The notes beneath the pieces were generated by a model, which worked only from the letters and a program-made list of their open reading frames with translations, was not told the origin of the DNA and searched no databases. DNA of 64,000 nucleotides, taken from positions 62,001 through 126,000 of the forward strand of contig NZ_JAJAVG010000008.1 of NCBI RefSeq assembly GCF_020531915.1, in the 5' to 3' direction. The position numbers and the translations under genes were made by a program. Source of the stretch: Methylovorus mays (GTDB lineage: Bacteria > Pseudomonadota > Gammaproteobacteria > Burkholderiales > Methylophilaceae). The first letter of the stretch is position 1. Every line of letters starts with the position of its first letter. Of the stretch, positions 45,151 to 54,346 are shown one piece after another.

Positions 45151-45387
45151 TCATTCCTTCGCTAAGTAATAGTCTGCCACTTTTTCCTCACAAATTTCCA
45201 AATTTGCAGAGGCCAAATCCAGGGATTGGGTCGGTGTCACTGTGTAATCATGGTAATGAAAGCTATCGGTTGCGTGGACATAGACCAGTTTCCCAACGAT
45301 ATTTTCATAAGAATAAGCGTCATAAATCTCCTCTGATATATCTAAGTTTCTGACAAATTCCAAATGCTCTCTTGGGTTGGATTCCAT
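45151..45387 (-). CDS. Small hypothetical protein
   Basis: A 78-residue acidic protein, MESNPREHLEFVRNLDISEE and onward, with CAGGAG six bases before the ATG. I do not recognise it. Tyr-rich stretches (EEIYDAYSYENIVG, FHYHDYTV) are notable. It lies in the degraded mobile region and might be a relic. The stretches 44560-44758 and 45388-45544 hold no gene I can see. Confidence 0.5.
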   Translation of the reverse strand: MESNPREHLEFVRNLDISEEIYDAYSYENIVGKLVYVHATDSFHYHDYTVTPTQSLDLASANLEICEEKVADYYLAKE

Positions 45388-45544
45388 GGATTCTCCTGAA
45401 TTGGTTTAAATCGATTTCTACAATTGTAGAGCTGGGTAGGTTAATTATCTTTGCTAACTAAATCAAAACGCATCCAGCACAATATGATCATTCGTCCAAT
45501 CTAACACCCATTGCGAGCGTATGCTATTGACCGATAGCCCAAAC

Positions 45545-45570
45545 AAAAGGCTAGCTTATGCTAGCCTTTT
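45545..45570. terminator. Rho-independent terminator downstream of the RTX gene
   Basis: AAAAGGCTAGC and GCTAGCCTTTT form a perfect eleven-base stem around TTAT. On the minus strand it is followed by GTTT and lies 73 bases after the RTX stop. Confidence 0.85.
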
Positions 45571-45642
45571 ATCATTTATGGCCTTCAGGGCTATTAGTTG
45601 GCCTCTCAGTCCCTACAAACAACAAAATCCACTGCCCATCAA

Positions 45643-48600
45643 CTACCCCAAGTGGAAATCTTCGTAGGCAAGCGCCGTATTGGCCCCTAAATCTGCAAAT
45701 AGGGTTTTTGATTGGCCGCCCACCCCATCCGCATCGTAATAAAGCTTGCCTGACGCCTGGTCATAGATCATGTGGTCCTCGGCGCTTTGCGCCTCTGTTC
45801 CGACCAAATACATATCTTCAGTAAATCCACCTTCAAAAGCTGAAAATGTAGAGTGCGAAATTTGCAAGGTGTCTTCCCCGGAGACGAAGTCAGTGATTCT
45901 ATCGACGCCGTTGAAAGGCAACAGAATATTGAATATATAAATATCCTGCCCCTGTCCTCCAGTAAATGTATCGTTGCCATTGCCAGTGAAGATGGTGTCA
46001 TTACCATCCCCTCCGGAGAACGAGTCATTCCCCAGGGAATGCTGAAAGAGGTCATTTCCACTGGTCGCAGTGATATTGTCGTTTTTATCGCTGCCTCCAT
46101 ATATGTTGCCGGTGGAGGACGTCAGAATGACATTCGGAGCATCATATGCAATGAATGCGTATTCAATAGTGGGATATAAATCGAGGTCGAGGCTGGTATA
46201 AGCCACGATGCGATCAGTGCTGTATTCACCCTCAGCCTCAATGATGATGTCGCTGGTACTACGGACATAGTAAGTATCACTACCAGAGCCGCCAATCAGC
46301 ACATTGCTACCGAGTCCACCATCCAGGGTATCTTCGCCTTCGCCGCCCTCTAGTGTGTCGTTTCCACTATCGCCAAATAAATAATTCGAGTCACTGTTGC
46401 CGGTAAGTCGGTTGTTTAACTTGTTTCCATATAGCGTTATTCCAATGCTGGTTGTCAGGCCGTCATGTGATAGCTGGCTTGCATCTAAATTCTCAATATT
46501 GGCACCAGCAGAAATGGCTGGAAGTGTGTATGAAACTGAATTACCAATCAGGCTAACCGTATCTATCCCGCCATTCACGGATTCGACGATGGTGTCTTCA
46601 ATGGTGACTGTGTCATTACCTGCGGGGCCCTTTACGGCTAGAGTCACAAGGTAAGTGTCATCCCCCAGTCCTCCCGTTAATGTGTCTTTTCCGGAATCGC
46701 CTTTTAAGGTGTCATCCCCTGCATTTCCATACAATCTGTCATTGCCCGCACCACCGTTCAGGACATTATCGCCAGCATTGCCGATGATGTCATTGGCAAT
46801 GCTGTTGCCTGTAGCGTTTATATCGCCGCTAGCCATCAGTGTGATGTTTTCGACATTGTCGGCAAGTACATAATTGGCTGCCGTGGATTTGACCAAGTCA
46901 GCCCCTGCATTGAGCCCTTCAACAATTTGGTCGTTTTCATCATCGACTATGTATGTGTCGTTTCCCGTGCCACCTGCCAGATGGTCGGCGCCCAAGCCAC
47001 CATCCAAGGTGTCGTTTCCTGCCAAGCCACTGAGCGTATTGGTAGAGTCGTTACCAATAAGATAATTTGCCGAACTCGTCCCCGTACCATCAATACTATC
47101 GACACCAGTAAGGGTCAGATTCTCAATATTACTGAGAATACCAAGACTGAAACTTTCATCAATTAGAACGGTGTCCGTGCCTTCGTTTGCCTTCTCAACA
47201 ATTAACGCTCCACCCTCGCCAAAATAGTCAGAGCTTCCCTCAAATACATAACTATCGTTGCCCGACCCACCAATCAAAGTATCGTTATAGCCGTTCCCTA
47301 TCAGGGTGTCATTACCAGAACCACTTTTAATAAGCTTGTTATATGAGCTCCCTGTAATGATGTTATTTAGTGAGTTTCCGATAATGATTAAATTTTCCAA
47401 ACTCACATTGGAGATATCCATATTCTCAACATTGTCAGCAAGTGTAAATGTAGTCGTCGAATACGAGTTTGAACTTTCACCCACAATTACAATAGTATCG
47501 ATACCTTGAGACTTTCCCTCCACAATGACATCTTCAAATCGATACACTGCATATTCAGGATCTTCATTATTGGTATAGATATTAACAATATAAGTATCGT
47601 CTCCTGCACCACCCTTGAATGTATCTTTACCGGCACCGCCAGATAACACATTATTACCGGCATTGCCTGTCATAACATTGTTTAAGTCATTTCCTACAGC
47701 ATCAATATTGTCATTGCCAAGCAAGGTCACATTTTCAACCTCTGACCAGTCTGCCAAAAAAAGACCAAGAACAGAATAAACAAGATCAATACCTTCATCA
47801 GGATTTTCCCCAATCTGATCATTAATCTGATTATCTGAGTCAACATCGACGAAGTAGTAAGTGTCGTTACCCAGCCCTCCTTCCAGATAATCACGCTCTG
47901 AACCACCATTTAATACATCGTTACCATCACCGCCATATAAAATATCAATGCCTTCGCCACCTTTTAATACATCATTTCCCGACATCCCATATAACTCATC
48001 ATCGCCACCTTGGCCATCGAGTGTATTAGCAGCTTTATTCCCCTGAATGATATTGGTCAACTCATTACCAACACCATTGATAGAGTTACTACCTTGCAGG
48101 TAAAGATTTTCAATATAAGCCAGACCTGGCATATTGCTATTCGACAAACTATAAGAAACTTGAGTAACTATCGAATCCTCATAGTCTTGTTCATTTTCTG
48201 TCTCGATAACAGTATCGTTGCTATCAACAACATATACGTCACCGCCACTCCCGCCAACCAGGGTGTCCCTGCCTGCTCCACCATCCAGATGGTCATACCC
48301 AGCAAACCCATAAATGATATTATTTGCAGCATTACCAATCAGGGTGTTATCGCCTCCATTCCCTATCAAATTCAACTTGGTTGCGCCTGTTTTTGATACA
48401 TCCAGCCCTTGAAATTCATCGGACAAAGTAAAGTCTACGTTTTCCTGAAATGACAAATTACCTCTCAGCACCAACCCACCTAATTGGTCAGAATCACTAA
48501 TCACATCCTGCACAACAGCGGTTTGATTAACGTTTAAAATATCCACCACATAAGTATCATATCCAGACCCGCCATTTAGTGTATCAATCGCGGCAGAACC

Positions 48601-49356
48601 CTTGGTGCCAACGCCACCATCCAGGACGTCGTCCCCATCACTCCCTGTAATGACATTAGCAGATTGATTACCGGTAAGTTTGATATGCAAATTTACTTTA
48701 TTGCTATCAAAGTAAACATTGCTTACATCAATATTTTCATTGTTAGGATTAAGGCCAAGATTTAGCGTTATATCGATTAACTCAACATCATCCAGGCCTG
48801 TAACATCCCCTCTGATAACGACCGTATCTATGCCTTGGTTTGCATTTTCAACTACCGTATCTTCATTGCCTATTCTGAAGGATGATCTGGTAGTTCCTGA
48901 CTGGATCATATCCACATAATAAGTGTCATTCCCCCTGCCACCTATCAGAGTGTCTTTTCCGCTCAAACCATCCAGAACATTATCCTGATCATTTCCAGTA
49001 ATTACGTTATCAAGCTCGTTTCCTCTGCCATATATGGCTTCACCTAACAACTGAAGATTATCCAAATTCAATCCGAGTACGTAATCGACAGAAGCTTTGA
49101 CTAAATCAACTCCACCTTTTTCTTCCCTAGCGAACTCCTCATCAATCCAATCGCTATCAGAATCTACGATATACGTATCCGAGCCTTGCCCACCCGAAAG
49201 ATAGTCACCACCAGCTCCACCATCAAGCGTGTCATTTCCACGCCCCGTCCCGATAGCATCATCGCCAGCATATCCATAAATTAATGCCGGAGAAGTCGGG
49301 GAAGAGTTTGCTGTTAACTCGTCGTTATTCGCAGTGCCTTTGATAATCTTTGCCAC
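45643..49356 (-). CDS. RTX (hemolysin-type calcium-binding repeat) protein
   Basis: A 1,237-residue protein made almost wholly of repeats. Nonapeptides of the GGxGxDxxx type recur in clusters (LDGGAGGDYLSGGQGSDTY, LIGGRGNDTYYVD), each cluster followed by a strand unit such as VENLTLTG or LDNLQLLG. There is no N-terminal signal peptide; the C-terminus (DRITDFVSGEDTLQIS and onward, YEDFHLG end) fits a type I secretion signal. No enzyme domain was found, so it may be an adhesin, S-layer-like protein or surface scaffold. The start is GTG. No HlyB/HlyD-type exporter lies in this window. Confidence 0.9.
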   Translation of the reverse strand: MAKIIKGTANNDELTANSSPTSPALIYGYAGDDAIGTGRGNDTLDGGAGGDYLSGGQGSDTYIVDSDSDWIDEEFAREEKGGVDLVKASVDYVLGLNLDNLQLLGEAIYGRGNELDNVITGNDQDNVLDGLSGKDTLIGGRGNDTYYVDMIQSGTTRSSFRIGNEDTVVENANQGIDTVVIRGDVTGLDDVELIDITLNLGLNPNNENIDVSNVYFDSNKVNLHIKLTGNQSANVITGSDGDDVLDGGVGTKGSAAIDTLNGGSGYDTYVVDILNVNQTAVVQDVISDSDQLGGLVLRGNLSFQENVDFTLSDEFQGLDVSKTGATKLNLIGNGGDNTLIGNAANNIIYGFAGYDHLDGGAGRDTLVGGSGGDVYVVDSNDTVIETENEQDYEDSIVTQVSYSLSNSNMPGLAYIENLYLQGSNSINGVGNELTNIIQGNKAANTLDGQGGDDELYGMSGNDVLKGGEGIDILYGGDGNDVLNGGSERDYLEGGLGNDTYYFVDVDSDNQINDQIGENPDEGIDLVYSVLGLFLADWSEVENVTLLGNDNIDAVGNDLNNVMTGNAGNNVLSGGAGKDTFKGGAGDDTYIVNIYTNNEDPEYAVYRFEDVIVEGKSQGIDTIVIVGESSNSYSTTTFTLADNVENMDISNVSLENLIIIGNSLNNIITGSSYNKLIKSGSGNDTLIGNGYNDTLIGGSGNDSYVFEGSSDYFGEGGALIVEKANEGTDTVLIDESFSLGILSNIENLTLTGVDSIDGTGTSSANYLIGNDSTNTLSGLAGNDTLDGGLGADHLAGGTGNDTYIVDDENDQIVEGLNAGADLVKSTAANYVLADNVENITLMASGDINATGNSIANDIIGNAGDNVLNGGAGNDRLYGNAGDDTLKGDSGKDTLTGGLGDDTYLVTLAVKGPAGNDTVTIEDTIVESVNGGIDTVSLIGNSVSYTLPAISAGANIENLDASQLSHDGLTTSIGITLYGNKLNNRLTGNSDSNYLFGDSGNDTLEGGEGEDTLDGGLGSNVLIGGSGSDTYYVRSTSDIIIEAEGEYSTDRIVAYTSLDLDLYPTIEYAFIAYDAPNVILTSSTGNIYGGSDKNDNITATSGNDLFQHSLGNDSFSGGDGNDTIFTGNGNDTFTGGQGQDIYIFNILLPFNGVDRITDFVSGEDTLQISHSTFSAFEGGFTEDMYLVGTEAQSAEDHMIYDQASGKLYYDADGVGGQSKTLFADLGANTALAYEDFHLG

Positions 49357-49655
49357 AAAATTCTCGCTTAAAAATATTCTGTAATCTGTCGAACGTGTAA
49401 ATATACGTTAAATAGCTTGACTTGATATTATCAGATGCAGATGGCTATCGCGCCTCCATGTGCGTGCATTTCGCGTTTTATTTCTTCTGCAGACGCTCCA
49501 TCCAGCCAACCTCGCGAGGCCATCGTCCCAGCCCTTTCCCGCCAAATCTTCCTACACCCATTTAGGACTTTACCGATGGGGTGTCATCCCCTTCCCGCCT
49601 ATGCTCTGGGTCTTCATGCGGAAACGCATTCCCCTCCAATGCATAAGGAGCAGTC

Positions 49656-52055
49656 ATGGCAACTCAAGGTAAGGCTAAAAATTCGATTGGTACAGGCGCA
49701 GCACAGGGGACGGTGTCGGGCCCTTCCACGCACACGCCGCCGGCTACCCCCAAGGCGGCCGGGCCGGCCAAGCTGGTGGAAAAAGTCGCGGGCACGGATC
49801 AGCTGTCAGCTTCGATTCCGCATAACCCATCCAAGGCCGACGAATATGGCGAGGCGGCGCGTTGCCCTTACACCGGGGCATTCAGTTTGCCGGATTCTCC
49901 TGCGGCTACCAGCAGCACGGTGAATGAAACCGTGGCATCGCCCAAGACCGGCGAAGGCAAAGCGCCTGCCGGTGAAAACCGCATGAAGGGTGATCTGGAC
50001 CGGGTGCGGGTAGACTCCGCCGGGCAGATGCTGACGACCAATCAGGGTGTGAATGTCGCCAGCAATCAGGATTCGCTGAAGATCGGTCTGCGCGGGCCGA
50101 CAGCGATGGAAGACTTTATCCTGCGTGAAAAGCTCACGCATTTTGACCATGAGCGCATCCCCGAGCGCGTGGTGCATGCGCGTGGCTCCGCGGCCCATGG
50201 CTATTTTGAGAATTACAAACCGCTCACCGACCTCACCAAGGCCGCGCCGTTTAGCGAGGCGGGCAAGCAAACGCCGGTGTTCGTGCGCTTCTCCACGGTG
50301 GCGGGCGAGCGTGGCTCCATGGATACCGCGCGCGATGTGCGCGGCTTTGCCGTCAAGTTTTATACCGACGCAGGCAATTGGGATCTGGTCGGCAACAACA
50401 TCCCGGTGTTTTTCATCCAGGATGCGATGAAATTCCCTGACCTGGTCCACGCCGTGAAACCCGAGCCGCACTTTGGCATGCCACAGGCCTCCAGCGCGCA
50501 CGATACCTATTGGGATTTTGTCTCGCTCATGCCCGAATCCACCCACATGCTGCTGTGGCAGATGTCCGACCGCGCCATTCCGCGCAGCTACCGCATGATG
50601 CAGGGTTTTGGCGTGCACACCTTCCGCCTGGTGAATGACAAAAACGAATCCGTGTTCTGCAAGTTTCACTGGACCCCCATTGCTGGCGTGCACTCGCTGG
50701 TGTGGGATGAAGCCGTGAAACTGGGCGGCGCCGACCCCGACTTTCACCGCCGTGATTTGTGGGAAGCCATTGAAGCAGGCGCCTACCCCGAGTGGGAGCT
50801 GGGCGTACAGGTATTCACCGAAGCGCAGGCCGAGGAATTCAGCTTTGACGTGCTGGACCCGACCAAGCTTATCCCCGAAGAAATGGTGCCCGTCACCCCC
50901 ATCGGCAAGATGGTGCTAAACCGCAACCCCGACAATTTCTTTGCCGAAACCGAGCAAGTGGCGTTTTGCACCGCCCACATCATCCCCGGCATCGACTTCA
51001 GCAACGACCCCCTGCTGCAAGGCCGCATCCACTCTTATCTGGATACGCAGATCAGCCGCCTCGGTGGCGTCAACTTTCACGAGCTGCCCATTAACGCCCC
51101 GCTCAAGCCCGTGCACAACAACCAGCGCGATGGCATGCACCGCCAGTCCATCCCGCGTGGCCGTGTCGCCTATGAGCCCAACTCCCTGGCGGGCGGCTGC
51201 CCATTCCAGGCCGGTATGCAAGGCTTCACCAGCTTCCCCGAAACCATCACCGAAGACAAAGTGCGCGGCCGCCCAGAGAAATTTGCCGACCACTACTCGC
51301 AAGCGCGGCTGTTCTGGATCAGCCAATCCCCACCCGAGCAGCAGCACATCATCAACGCCTTCCGCTTTGAGCTCACCCGCGTGCAAACCCAGGCCATACG
51401 CGAGCGCGTCGTCTCATTGCTGGTAAATGTGGATGAAGAGCTGGCCGCAGGCGTCGCCGCCGGGCTAGGCATTGCCCTGCCCGAGGCCGCCCCGCTCGCC
51501 AGCAGCACAGACTTCCCCGTGCCACCACCCTCCACCGCCCTCTCCGAGCAACACTTCCCCGGCAACGGCATGCTGCTCGGCCGCCGCGTCGCCATACTCG
51601 TGGCCGATGGTGTAGATGGTGACAGCGTGCAAACGCTTTACGATGCCATCCTCGCCGAAGGCGGCGTACCCCGCTTGCTAGGCCTGCAGCTAGGCCCGGT
51701 AAAAGCAGATAGCGGCGCAGCACTCGATGCCGAAGGCAGCATAGAAACCATGCCCAGCGTATTGTTCGACGCCGTCGCCCTGCCAGATGGCAAGCTCGTC
51801 GCCGAAAACCTCGCCGCCAGCGGCCAAACCCTGGAATTCCTGCGCGACCAATACCGCCACTGCAAACCCATGCTCGCCATCGGCGCCAGCCAACAGCTGT
51901 TGAAAACCGCTGGCATCCCGGAAACCCTGGTTGATGGCTCGCCAGACCCAACGTTGCTCGCAGTGAATGCCTTGGAAGACGCACTGCAAAACTTTGTGCA
52001 GCTAGTGGGTAGCCCTAGAAGCTTTGCGCGGGAGACGGATCCGCCTATGGTTTAG
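49656..52055 (+). CDS. katE: Catalase HPII, large-subunit clade 2 (KatE)
   Basis: Decomposes hydrogen peroxide to water and oxygen. The 799-residue protein has the N-terminal extension (residues 1-110) and the heme catalase core: distal His in [13 protein letters not shown] (about residue 173), Asn in [12 protein letters not shown] (about 246), and proximal Tyr in [12 protein letters not shown] (about 459). The C-terminal 180 residues form the flavodoxin/GATase-like domain ([20 protein letters not shown]) seen in E. coli KatE. AAGGAG lies six to seven bases before the ATG. The gene is monocistronic and followed by a strong terminator. Confidence 0.96.
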   Translation: MATQGKAKNSIGTGAAQGTVSGPSTHTPPATPKAAGPAKLVEKVAGTDQLSASIPHNPSKADEYGEAARCPYTGAFSLPDSPAATSSTVNETVASPKTGEGKAPAGENRMKGDLDRVRVDSAGQMLTTNQGVNVASNQDSLKIGLRGPTAMEDFILREKLTHFDHERIPERVVHARGSAAHGYFENYKPLTDLTKAAPFSEAGKQTPVFVRFSTVAGERGSMDTARDVRGFAVKFYTDAGNWDLVGNNIPVFFIQDAMKFPDLVHAVKPEPHFGMPQASSAHDTYWDFVSLMPESTHMLLWQMSDRAIPRSYRMMQGFGVHTFRLVNDKNESVFCKFHWTPIAGVHSLVWDEAVKLGGADPDFHRRDLWEAIEAGAYPEWELGVQVFTEAQAEEFSFDVLDPTKLIPEEMVPVTPIGKMVLNRNPDNFFAETEQVAFCTAHIIPGIDFSNDPLLQGRIHSYLDTQISRLGGVNFHELPINAPLKPVHNNQRDGMHRQSIPRGRVAYEPNSLAGGCPFQAGMQGFTSFPETITEDKVRGRPEKFADHYSQARLFWISQSPPEQQHIINAFRFELTRVQTQAIRERVVSLLVNVDEELAAGVAAGLGIALPEAAPLASSTDFPVPPPSTALSEQHFPGNGMLLGRRVAILVADGVDGDSVQTLYDAILAEGGVPRLLGLQLGPVKADSGAALDAEGSIETMPSVLFDAVALPDGKLVAENLAASGQTLEFLRDQYRHCKPMLAIGASQQLLKTAGIPETLVDGSPDPTLLAVNALEDALQNFVQLVGSPRSFARETDPPMV

Positions 52056-52102
52056 GTATACAAAATAAGCACCTTAATAGAGTGCTTGGGAAAGAAAGTT
52101 AT

Positions 52103-52127
52103 AGGCATTCGTATGAATGCCTTTTTT
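52103..52127 (+). terminator. Rho-independent terminator after katE
   Basis: AGGCATTC and GAATGCCT form an eight-base perfect stem around GTAT, followed by TTTTT. It ends katE transcription 48 bases past the stop and isolates the next gene. Confidence 0.9.
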
Positions 52128-52200
52128 CTATTAGCGCGTCATAGGGAATACGCAACCTCATGAATACTAGCGGACTTTATAAATTGTCAGCTATTATGCA

Positions 52201-52356
52201 GTGAATATTAAAGCTAAGCTCAATAAAGTAAGAGAACTTTTATGCAGGAATTATAAATCTAGCAAACGCGAGAAAGCGATTATTCAATTCTTATCCAATA
52301 TAAAAGAACTGAAATCCGATAAATTTAATGAACCAGTCAGAATATCTTCACAGTAA
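52201..52356 (+). CDS. Possible small ORF upstream of the reverse transcriptase
   Basis: A GTG-started frame of 51 residues, MNIKAKLNKVRELLCRNYKS then SKREKAIIQFLSNIKEL and a TAA stop. It is Lys-rich and predicted helical, like small accessory or antitoxin-type proteins. No clear ribosome site was found, which weakens the case. It lies in AT-rich DNA with the RT gene, 62 bases before it. The same stretch could instead encode a non-coding RNA used by the RT. The rest of the 52128-52418 gap holds nothing else I can identify. Confidence 0.35.
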   Translation: MNIKAKLNKVRELLCRNYKSSKREKAIIQFLSNIKELKSDKFNEPVRISSQ

Positions 52357-52418
52357 TAATAAGTAATAAATCAATAAAAATTTTACACATTAGCATCCTT
52401 TAAAAAGAAGAGGCGAAC

Positions 52419-54146
52419 ATGTCCAAGATTGAAAATTTGATTAAAAGGGGAATGTTTCCATCACAGCTACCGCCAAGCTTCACAACTACTCAATTTGGAG
52501 AAAAGCACTTATCCTTCACCAGAAGAATAAAAACCAAGGAAAAACTTTCCAATAGGCTATTTTCCACTGTTAGGCCTGAGATATTTAGCGTTGCAAGATA
52601 TGGTCATTTTAGAAGACTTACGACCATTGTAAATCCAATTGCCTATCATCACATAGCCCAGCTATTGTCGAACAATTGGAGAGCTGTAGAACGGCAATTC
52701 AAAAAAGCCAAACTATCAAAAAGCAATCCTAAAATAACAGACAAAGGAGGGCGATCAATTGAATTTACCCCAATCAAAGAACTTCAAGAAATAAAAATAA
52801 AAGAATCGGCCGGTTATAAGTATGTTTTAAAAAGCGATATATCTCAGTTCTTTCCGACTTTATATACTCACACTATCGGGTGGGCATTAGATGGAAAAGA
52901 CATAGCCAAGAAAAAACAATACAAAAGAAACTTACATTCAAATGATTTTGGGATATTACTTGATAAATCAGTTGGATTTTTTCAATCCAATCAAACAATA
53001 GGCCTCCCAATTGGTCCTGATACATCTCATATAATAGCAGAACTAGTCGCCACAGGAGTAGATGAGCAACTGATAAAGAAACTTGGCTACATACCAGCAG
53101 GCTTTAGGTTTGTTGATGATTACTATCTATTTTTTGAGTCAAAAGACAAAGCGGAAGATTCTTTAGCGAAACTAACTAGCTCTATGTCTTATTATGAGTT
53201 GAAGATAAATTCAATCAAGACAGAAATTATGGAGATTGAATTACTAGCAGAAGAGACTTGGAAGTATTCATTACAGCAATTCTCTTTTGAATACTCCAAA
53301 AAGAATCAAAGAAATTCAATAAATCACTATTTCGACCTCGCATATCGATCTGCCAAGAATCATACAGATGAAAATGTAATGGTTTATGCGGTAAAAAAAT
53401 TAAAAAGCCAAATCATAAAAAAAGAAAACTGGGATTTGTTTGAAGCATACTTATGCAGAATACTACTAACATACCCAAACACCATTCAGGATATATCACA
53501 AATATTAACCACTTACCAAAAATATGACTACCCACTCAATGACGTCAGACTTAAAAGAACTATAAATCAAATCATTATAGATCATGCCCTCTTTGATCAT
53601 CACAGTGAGATTGCATGGGCGCTTTGGTTATCTAAATCATTAAAAATAAAATTAACAAAAAAAAGCTGTGAATCACTTAATCAAATCAATAGTTCTGTTG
53701 CCTTGATAATTGCGGTTGACTTGGAAAATAGTGGGCTACTAGAGGGGGAACTTGACAATTCCAGGATAATAAACTTAGCAAACATTGCTGAGATTTGGGG
53801 AACAAACTGGCTCTTGGCATATGAGCTCAGAATGAAAGAATGGTTGGGATTCTCAAAAAGTAGTTTATTGAGTGACAATTATTATGGGATTTTAGCTGGT
53901 TTAAATATACATTTTTATGATCAAGAAAAAATTCTAGAACCAATTTTCGCTCCAGCTGAATCAACAGTGACTGAAGGGAATCCATTTAATGAAATGTCAT
54001 GGAATGAATTGTTTGAGTCCGATGAAGATTTATCAGATCTGTTTGATTTTACTGAAGAGTCAGAGGGATATGGTGATATTAAAACAAGTGATCCGCATAG
54101 CATTAATTTAGGTGATGATGAATTTATTGATGACATTCCTTTTTGA
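52419..54146 (+). CDS. AbiK/DRT-like reverse transcriptase
   Basis: A 575-residue RNA-directed DNA polymerase of the unknown-group (UG) class linked to phage defence. Palm motif A is KSDISQFFPTLYTHTIGWAL with DGKDIAKK, matching the AbiK pattern of a Tyr-Thr-His loop after the first Asp. The motif B region is QTIGLPIGPDTSHIIAEL, and the catalytic YxDD box reads RFVDDYY. The C-terminal 290 residues are alpha-helical without known motif, as in Abi-type RTs, and end in an acidic tail. GAAGAGG is at a good distance before the ATG. The gene is AT-rich unlike its neighbours, a sign of transfer. The UG subclass (DRT type) is not assigned here. Confidence 0.85.
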   Translation: MSKIENLIKRGMFPSQLPPSFTTTQFGEKHLSFTRRIKTKEKLSNRLFSTVRPEIFSVARYGHFRRLTTIVNPIAYHHIAQLLSNNWRAVERQFKKAKLSKSNPKITDKGGRSIEFTPIKELQEIKIKESAGYKYVLKSDISQFFPTLYTHTIGWALDGKDIAKKKQYKRNLHSNDFGILLDKSVGFFQSNQTIGLPIGPDTSHIIAELVATGVDEQLIKKLGYIPAGFRFVDDYYLFFESKDKAEDSLAKLTSSMSYYELKINSIKTEIMEIELLAEETWKYSLQQFSFEYSKKNQRNSINHYFDLAYRSAKNHTDENVMVYAVKKLKSQIIKKENWDLFEAYLCRILLTYPNTIQDISQILTTYQKYDYPLNDVRLKRTINQIIIDHALFDHHSEIAWALWLSKSLKIKLTKKSCESLNQINSSVALIIAVDLENSGLLEGELDNSRIINLANIAEIWGTNWLLAYELRMKEWLGFSKSSLLSDNYYGILAGLNIHFYDQEKILEPIFAPAESTVTEGNPFNEMSWNELFESDEDLSDLFDFTEESEGYGDIKTSDPHSINLGDDEFIDDIPF

Positions 54147-54261
54147 TTTGATCTTAAAAAAAATTTATTAATCCCATTTCCCAAACCCACATCAGATCGC
54201 ACATCTAGCATGGATGCGAACTTCTGACACAAATGGGCACCCACTAACAGCCAAGTAGCGG

Positions 54262-54279
54262 TTGTCACAAACCTGTAAC
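54262..54279 (+). promoter_or_regulatory. PhoB-box-like site upstream of the chemoreceptor gene
   Basis: TTGTCAC-AAAC-CTGTAAC matches the Pho box layout of two seven-base half-sites (consensus CTGTCAT) spaced by four bases, with two mismatches in the first half and two in the second. It is 68 bases before the ATG of the MCP gene. This would link the receptor to phosphate starvation. Confidence 0.45.
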
Positions 54280-54346
54280 ACCCCCGCCACAAACTAGCCT
54301 CCTAATCTGAATCTTCCCCGCCCCGCGGGGACTTAGGAGCGCCATC

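Noticed and set aside
45643-49356. Repeated short sequences considered as a CRISPR or satellite array
   Set aside because: The repeats are codon-periodic, diverged and encode RTX nonapeptides in one open frame; there are no constant-length unique spacers.
54316-54330. CCCCGCGGGG palindrome near the MCP ribosome site
   Set aside because: A short GC palindrome in a GC-rich leader; too little to call a regulatory site.
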